From the NCBI RefSeq assembly GCF_038051925.1, contig NZ_CP150634.1, positions 4,938,977 to 5,002,976 of the forward strand: 64,000 nt of DNA, written 5' to 3'. Shown here one piece after another: positions 60,066 through 64,000 of this stretch. The position numbers and the translations under genes were made by a program. The stretch is from Methylotuvimicrobium sp. KM2. GTDB lineage: Bacteria; Pseudomonadota; Gammaproteobacteria; Methylococcales; Methylomonadaceae. The notes beneath the pieces are model-generated. The model searched no databases, was not told where the DNA came from, and was given only the letters and a program-made list of their open reading frames with translations. Position 1 is the first letter of the stretch. Each line of letters starts with the position of its first letter.

Positions 60066-61412
60066 TTATTTTCCTATACAAAAGCTGGAAAAGATCAGAC
60101 CTAGCAAGTCATCGGACGAAACAGCACCAGTAATTTCACCGAGACAATGCTGCGCTTGTCTGAGATCCTCGGCCACTAATTCCCCAGCTTGATGGTTTTG
60201 TAATTGCGCTTGAGAACTCTGAACGAACTTCAAACCCTTTTGTAAGGCTTCGATATGCCGTCTCCGAGCTATGAAAACATTGTCGGTTTCGGATTGATAA
60301 CCGACGCTGTTTTTCAAATACTGTTTAAGAAGATCAAGGCCTTGTTCTTTTTTGACGGATAAATAAATCTGAGTGCCTTGTTCGGATTCTCGAATTTCAG
60401 GTTCGATGCCGATTAGATCGATTTTATTGTAGATTTTAGTGACGGGTACGTGTTCGGGCATGTTTTCAATTATTGATTGATGCTCGGGATCTGTGGCATC
60501 GATCATCAATAAGACTTTATCGGCCCGATTCATTTCCTCTCGTGCTCTGCGTATGCCTTCTTTTTCAACGGCATTGTCGCTGTCGCGTAAACCTGCCGTG
60601 TCGATGATATGCAGCGGCATGCCGTCGATTTGTATGCGTTCTTTCAACACGTCGCGTGTAGTGCCGGCAATGTCGGTCACAATCGCAGCGTTATGGCCGG
60701 CCAAGGCATTCAATAAACTGGATTTACCGGCATTGGGTTTACCGGCCAATACGATCGTCATTCCATCGCGTAGCAATCGACCTTGTCGCGCAGTCGACAA
60801 GATAGTTCGAAGTTTTTCCGCCAATCGGTCGATACGATTTTGCACAACTCCGTCACCGAGAAAATCAATTTCTTCGTCGACGAAGTCGATGGCGGCTTCA
60901 ACATAGATTCTGAGTTCGGTTAGTTCTTCAACTAATTCGTTAATTTGCTTTGAAAATGCACCCTGCATCGATTGTTGTGCGGAACGCGCCGATTGTTCGG
61001 TACTGCTTTCTATCAAGTCGGCAACCGCTTCAGCTTGCGCTAAATCAATTTTACCGTTAAGAAAGGCGCGTTCGGTGAATTCGCCGGGCCGTGCCAGTCG
61101 GGCTCCTAGCGATAAGACGCGTTTGAGAAGTATATCGAGAATGACCGAACCGCCATGTCCTTGCAGCTCAAGAATATCTTCGCCGGTATAGGAAGCCGGG
61201 GCAGGGAAATAGATGGCGATGCCCGTATCGATGAATGAACCGTCGCTATCGATAAACGGTGTCAATACGGCATATCTTGGCGGTAACGGACGATCGGTTA
61301 ATTTAGCGGCAATAATAGAAACCGCAGGTCCCGATATCCGTACAATGCCGACGCCGCCGTTTCCGGGCGGCGTGGCAATCGCGGCAATGGTATCGTTGGT
61401 ACCGATATCCAC
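60066..61412 (-). CDS. mnmE: tRNA uridine-5-carboxymethylaminomethyl(34) GTPase MnmE
   Basis: 448 aa, GTG start at 61412 (MDIGTNDTIAAIATPPGNGG). N-terminal folate-binding domain, GTPase insert with G1 GKPNAGKS and 'DIAGTTRD', C-terminal FCIGK motif. With MnmG it modifies U34 of tRNAs. Gene order mnmE-yidC-yidD-rnpA-rpmH is typical of gammaproteobacteria near oriC. Confidence 0.97.
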   Translation of the reverse strand: MDIGTNDTIAAIATPPGNGGVGIVRISGPAVSIIAAKLTDRPLPPRYAVLTPFIDSDGSFIDTGIAIYFPAPASYTGEDILELQGHGGSVILDILLKRVLSLGARLARPGEFTERAFLNGKIDLAQAEAVADLIESSTEQSARSAQQSMQGAFSKQINELVEELTELRIYVEAAIDFVDEEIDFLGDGVVQNRIDRLAEKLRTILSTARQGRLLRDGMTIVLAGKPNAGKSSLLNALAGHNAAIVTDIAGTTRDVLKERIQIDGMPLHIIDTAGLRDSDNAVEKEGIRRAREEMNRADKVLLMIDATDPEHQSIIENMPEHVPVTKIYNKIDLIGIEPEIRESEQGTQIYLSVKKEQGLDLLKQYLKNSVGYQSETDNVFIARRRHIEALQKGLKFVQSSQAQLQNHQAGELVAEDLRQAQHCLGEITGAVSSDDLLGLIFSSFCIGK

Positions 61413-61419
61413 TCAGGTT

Positions 61420-63114
61420 TTACTTAGCATCTTCCAGGTTTTTAGTGATGTACCATTGTTGGATGATCGACAGCGTATTGTTGACCACCCAGTACAAGAC
61501 CAAACCGGCCGGGAAAAATAGAAAGAATACCGTGAATACGATCGGAAACATTTTCATGATTTTCGCTTGCAACGGATCGATCGGGGCAGGGTTTAGACTT
61601 TGCTGAATTTTCATCGTAATGCCCATCAGGATCGGCAAAATAAAAAACGGATCTTGCGCCGATAGATCCTGTATCCACAACGCAAACGGAGCTTGACGCA
61701 ATTCAACGGTTTCGACTAATACCCAATACAAAGAAATAAATACCGGAATCTGAACCAATATCGGTAAACAGCCTCCTAAGGGATTGACTTTCTCCCGTTT
61801 ATACATGTCCATCATTTCTTTGTTGAAACGCTGTCTGTCATCGGCAAAACGTTCTTGCAGTTCTTTCAGACGGGGTTGAATTTTGCGCATTTTTGCCATT
61901 GATCGGAAGCTGGCTTGCGACAATTTAAAGAACAGCAGTTTGATACATAAGGTCACACCGATAATAGACAAACCCCAGTTACCGACAAAACCATGAATTT
62001 GATTCAGTAACCAGTAAATCGGTTTGGCAATAATCGTTAACCAAGCGTAGTCGACGGTCAATTCCAACCCTTTGGCGATTTCTTCCATCATCGGCTGGAT
62101 TTTCGGTCCGGCAAACAATTGTGCGTTAAATTCCATTTCTGAATTCGGCTCGACCGTAAACGCAGGAGAATAGGAACCGATTACGTAACGCCAGTCTTTG
62201 AGGTCTTTAGTGTAAAACGTGTTTTCTTGATCCTTGGGCGGAATCCATGCCGCAGCAAAATAATGCTGAATCATCGCGCTCCAACCGCCTGTCGTTTTGA
62301 CATTCAGTTTATCGCTCGCCATGTCGTCGAAACTGACTTTTTGATACTTATTCTCTTCGGTATAAACGACGCCGCCGGCATAGGTTCTAATAAAAGTATT
62401 CCCTACTTCATCTTTATACGGAACTCTTAACAATTGCTTATATTGCCGGCCGGTCCAAGGTTGTGTCGAATCGTTTGAGACTGTTTGATTGACGCCAATA
62501 GCATAACTGCCGCGTTTAAAGGTGAGCGTTTTAGTGACAGTCAACCCTTCGTTATTGGTCCATGTCAACGGTACAGTGATAGTGTCTTGATCTTCACTTA
62601 AATAGTATTGATCTTTTTCATAGTTAAATACGCTATGGTGAGTAGCTGCATTTGCCGAACCCTCGGCGGCAATCAAACCGCTTTGCGCCAGAAATAATCT
62701 TTCCGCGGTACTATCGAATAAGCGGATCGGACTAAGATCTTTTTCCGGTTTCGAAAAGCCGAATAGATTCCAAACCCATTCAACAGCGGTGTTTTCTTTT
62801 TCACGAGGATATTTCAGCAAATCGAGGTTGCGAATCGTGCCGCCTTTGGGATCGATTTCCAACGCAAGAACATCGGTTGTTACAGTGATAATAGCGTCCG
62901 GTTCGGTTACCTCGGTAACTATGGGTTTTGCTTCAGCGCGTGACTCGGCTTGCGGTTCGCCGGTTGCCGTGGGCAAGTCTTCCTTAAGGTCTTGCGGCGT
63001 TTGTTGTGCGACGGGAGTTTCGCGTTTTGGACCGTAATCGATTTGCCATGCATCATAGAGCATATAGATCAGCATTGCAAAAGTAACGACTAATATAAAT
63101 CTAATGTTATCCAT
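61420..63114 (-). CDS. yidC: membrane protein insertase YidC
   Basis: 564 aa from ATG 63114 (MDNIRFILVVTFAMLIYMLY); a TTG at 63126 is less likely. One N-terminal helix, large periplasmic beta domain (about 60-340), then five-helix core with 'KLSQASFRSMAKMRKIQPRLKEL'. Inserts membrane proteins with or without Sec. Confidence 0.97.
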   Translation of the reverse strand: MDNIRFILVVTFAMLIYMLYDAWQIDYGPKRETPVAQQTPQDLKEDLPTATGEPQAESRAEAKPIVTEVTEPDAIITVTTDVLALEIDPKGGTIRNLDLLKYPREKENTAVEWVWNLFGFSKPEKDLSPIRLFDSTAERLFLAQSGLIAAEGSANAATHHSVFNYEKDQYYLSEDQDTITVPLTWTNNEGLTVTKTLTFKRGSYAIGVNQTVSNDSTQPWTGRQYKQLLRVPYKDEVGNTFIRTYAGGVVYTEENKYQKVSFDDMASDKLNVKTTGGWSAMIQHYFAAAWIPPKDQENTFYTKDLKDWRYVIGSYSPAFTVEPNSEMEFNAQLFAGPKIQPMMEEIAKGLELTVDYAWLTIIAKPIYWLLNQIHGFVGNWGLSIIGVTLCIKLLFFKLSQASFRSMAKMRKIQPRLKELQERFADDRQRFNKEMMDMYKREKVNPLGGCLPILVQIPVFISLYWVLVETVELRQAPFALWIQDLSAQDPFFILPILMGITMKIQQSLNPAPIDPLQAKIMKMFPIVFTVFFLFFPAGLVLYWVVNNTLSIIQQWYITKNLEDAK

Positions 63115-63119
63115 TCTTT

Positions 63120-63341
63120 TTACCAAATTTTTTCTGGAACAGGATCAAGCCCGCCTTCGTGAAAAGGGTGACACTTTAATACTCTTCGGAATGTAAGATA
63201 GGTGCCCCGGGCGGCTCCATGTTGATGGAGCGCCTCTAAGGCATAGCAGGAGCAGCTGGGATAAAAACGACAGTTTTTACCTAACAATGGACTTATAAAG
63301 TATTGGTATAACTTTATAATTGCTATGAGTAAGACTCGCAT
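63120..63341 (-). CDS. yidD: membrane protein insertion efficiency factor YidD
   Basis: 73 aa. 'YFISPLLGKNCRFYPSCSCYALEAL' (in parts) and 'CHPFHEGGLDPVP' are the family motifs. Overlaps rnpA by 19 nt. Confidence 0.96.
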   Translation of the reverse strand: MRVLLIAIIKLYQYFISPLLGKNCRFYPSCSCYALEALHQHGAARGTYLTFRRVLKCHPFHEGGLDPVPEKIW

Positions 63342-63691
63342 CGGTTTACCAACCTAAGCCAATGCCTTGCCAATGACTTTTGTAATTGTTCCGGTGATGC
63401 ATTGAGTGCATCTTTTCGGGCCATGACAACAACATCAATATTGATCAATTCGTGTTGTTGTAGTCTAAAGCTTTCCCTGGCAGTCCTTTTGAGCATATTT
63501 CTGTCCACAGCCTTTTTAATGATTTTTTTCGCAATTGCCAGACCCAGTCGAGGATGATTAAACTCATTCCTAACCGCCAGTAATGTGAAATAAGCATCAC
63601 TCGATTTTACCGGTCTGGTAAAGACTTTTTTATATTCAGAAGGCTTCCTTAACCTTAACTGCGGCGGGAAACTAAATACCTTGTTCGTCAA
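63323..63691 (-). CDS. rnpA: ribonuclease P protein component
   Basis: 122 aa. TTG start at 63691, directly preceded by an in-frame TGA, so no longer form exists. RNA-binding 'RNMLKRTARESFR' is the RnpA signature. Starts 4 bp after rpmH. Confidence 0.95.
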   Translation of the reverse strand: MTNKVFSFPPQLRLRKPSEYKKVFTRPVKSSDAYFTLLAVRNEFNHPRLGLAIAKKIIKKAVDRNMLKRTARESFRLQQHELINIDVVVMARKDALNASPEQLQKSLARHWLRLVNRCESYS

Positions 63692-63695
63692 TCAA

Positions 63696-63830
63696 TTAGA
63701 CTGTTAGTTTGGCACGGCCCTTGGCTCTACGGGCGTTAATGACTTTGCGACCGCCTTTGGTCGCCATTCTGGCACGAAAACCGTGAGTTCTTACGCGTTT
63801 AATTTTACTGGGTTGATAGGTTCTTTTCAT
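63696..63830 (-). CDS. rpmH: 50S ribosomal protein L34
   Basis: 44 aa: MKRTYQPSKIKRVRTHGFRA, ARMATKGGRKVINARR in the middle, ends AKLTV. Very basic, full length. First gene of the rpmH-rnpA-yidD-yidC-mnmE cluster. Confidence 0.97.
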   Translation of the reverse strand: MKRTYQPSKIKRVRTHGFRARMATKGGRKVINARRAKGRAKLTV

Positions 63831-63886
63831 GGCCTGTAATCCTGGTTCAGATGATTGTTAACAAAAACGGATAAAAAAGATCCGGG

Positions 63887-63915
63887 ATGATAGAATAAAC
63901 GCCGGTTTATGTCAA
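63887..63915 (-). promoter_or_regulatory. rpmH promoter
   Basis: Minus-strand TTGACA (63910-63915), 17-bp spacer, TATCAT (63887-63892). The rest up to 64000 is AT-rich and probably the edge of the dnaA/oriC region; no DnaA box is seen there. Confidence 0.8.
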
Positions 63916-64000
63916 TTATGTCGGCACTGATTTGATTGCTGTATAGTGGCATATTTTTTTTATAATATCATCTATTTACTCTTCGCTACCTTCTTAAATA

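Noticed and set aside
60066..64000. oriC inside the window
   Set aside because: No DnaA box or AT/GATC-rich unwinding pattern after rpmH up to 64000; the origin probably lies just beyond the edge.

Overview
The window is about 64 kb of a gammaproteobacterial chromosome. The right end has the order mnmE-yidC-yidD-rnpA-rpmH, which normally lies next to dnaA and oriC. Protein sequences, moderate GC and many palindromic dispersed repeats suggest a Methylococcales-type methanotroph (Methylomicrobium or Methylotuvimicrobium-like). No methane-oxidation gene is present, so this placement is an inference.

Layout. 1-10 kb: a 3'-truncated mgtE; a CarH-type B12 photoreceptor/repressor divergent from a group-2 sigma-70 factor; hflK-hflC-ftsH; a small membrane protein; a TIGR01777 epimerase whose start codon lies inside a MITE-like repeat. 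10-26 kb: metG; a three-gene efflux/FtsX-type ABC system; a PfkB kinase followed by an oligopeptide-type ABC importer with an unusually long binding protein. 26-28 kb: an IS1634-family transposase. 28-34 kb: zwf, a thioredoxin-like protein, fnr, a small lipoprotein with a near-ideal FNR promoter, and an ArsR regulator with a His-rich metal-binding protein. 33-40 kb: a complete moxR/Bat operon. 40-44.5 kb: a cluster of DnaA boxes, a POT peptide transporter and small genes.

44,572-59,568: a 15 kb integrated element in the 3' end of tRNA-Ser(CGA), flanked by a 19-bp exact duplication. It has a P4-type integrase, HicBA, an iteron array, an AlpA-type regulator, a DUF927 helicase-like protein and an Ogr/Delta zinc finger. 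It carries a single phage structural gene (tape measure protein) and no capsid, portal or terminase gene. The leader of its long leftward operon contains a promoter, a terminator and three mutually complementary segments (A, B, C), the layout of the RNA immunity region of satellite phage P4. A second cassette, on the opposite strand inside the same operon, has a promoter, about 70 nt of RNA and a strong terminator. I read the element as an undescribed P4-like phage satellite, or a relic of one, with RNA-based control and a lone tail-length gene. This is the most interesting part of the window.

Repeats. At least four palindromic dispersed repeat families occur in the chromosomal part, and they supply most of the long non-coding stretches.
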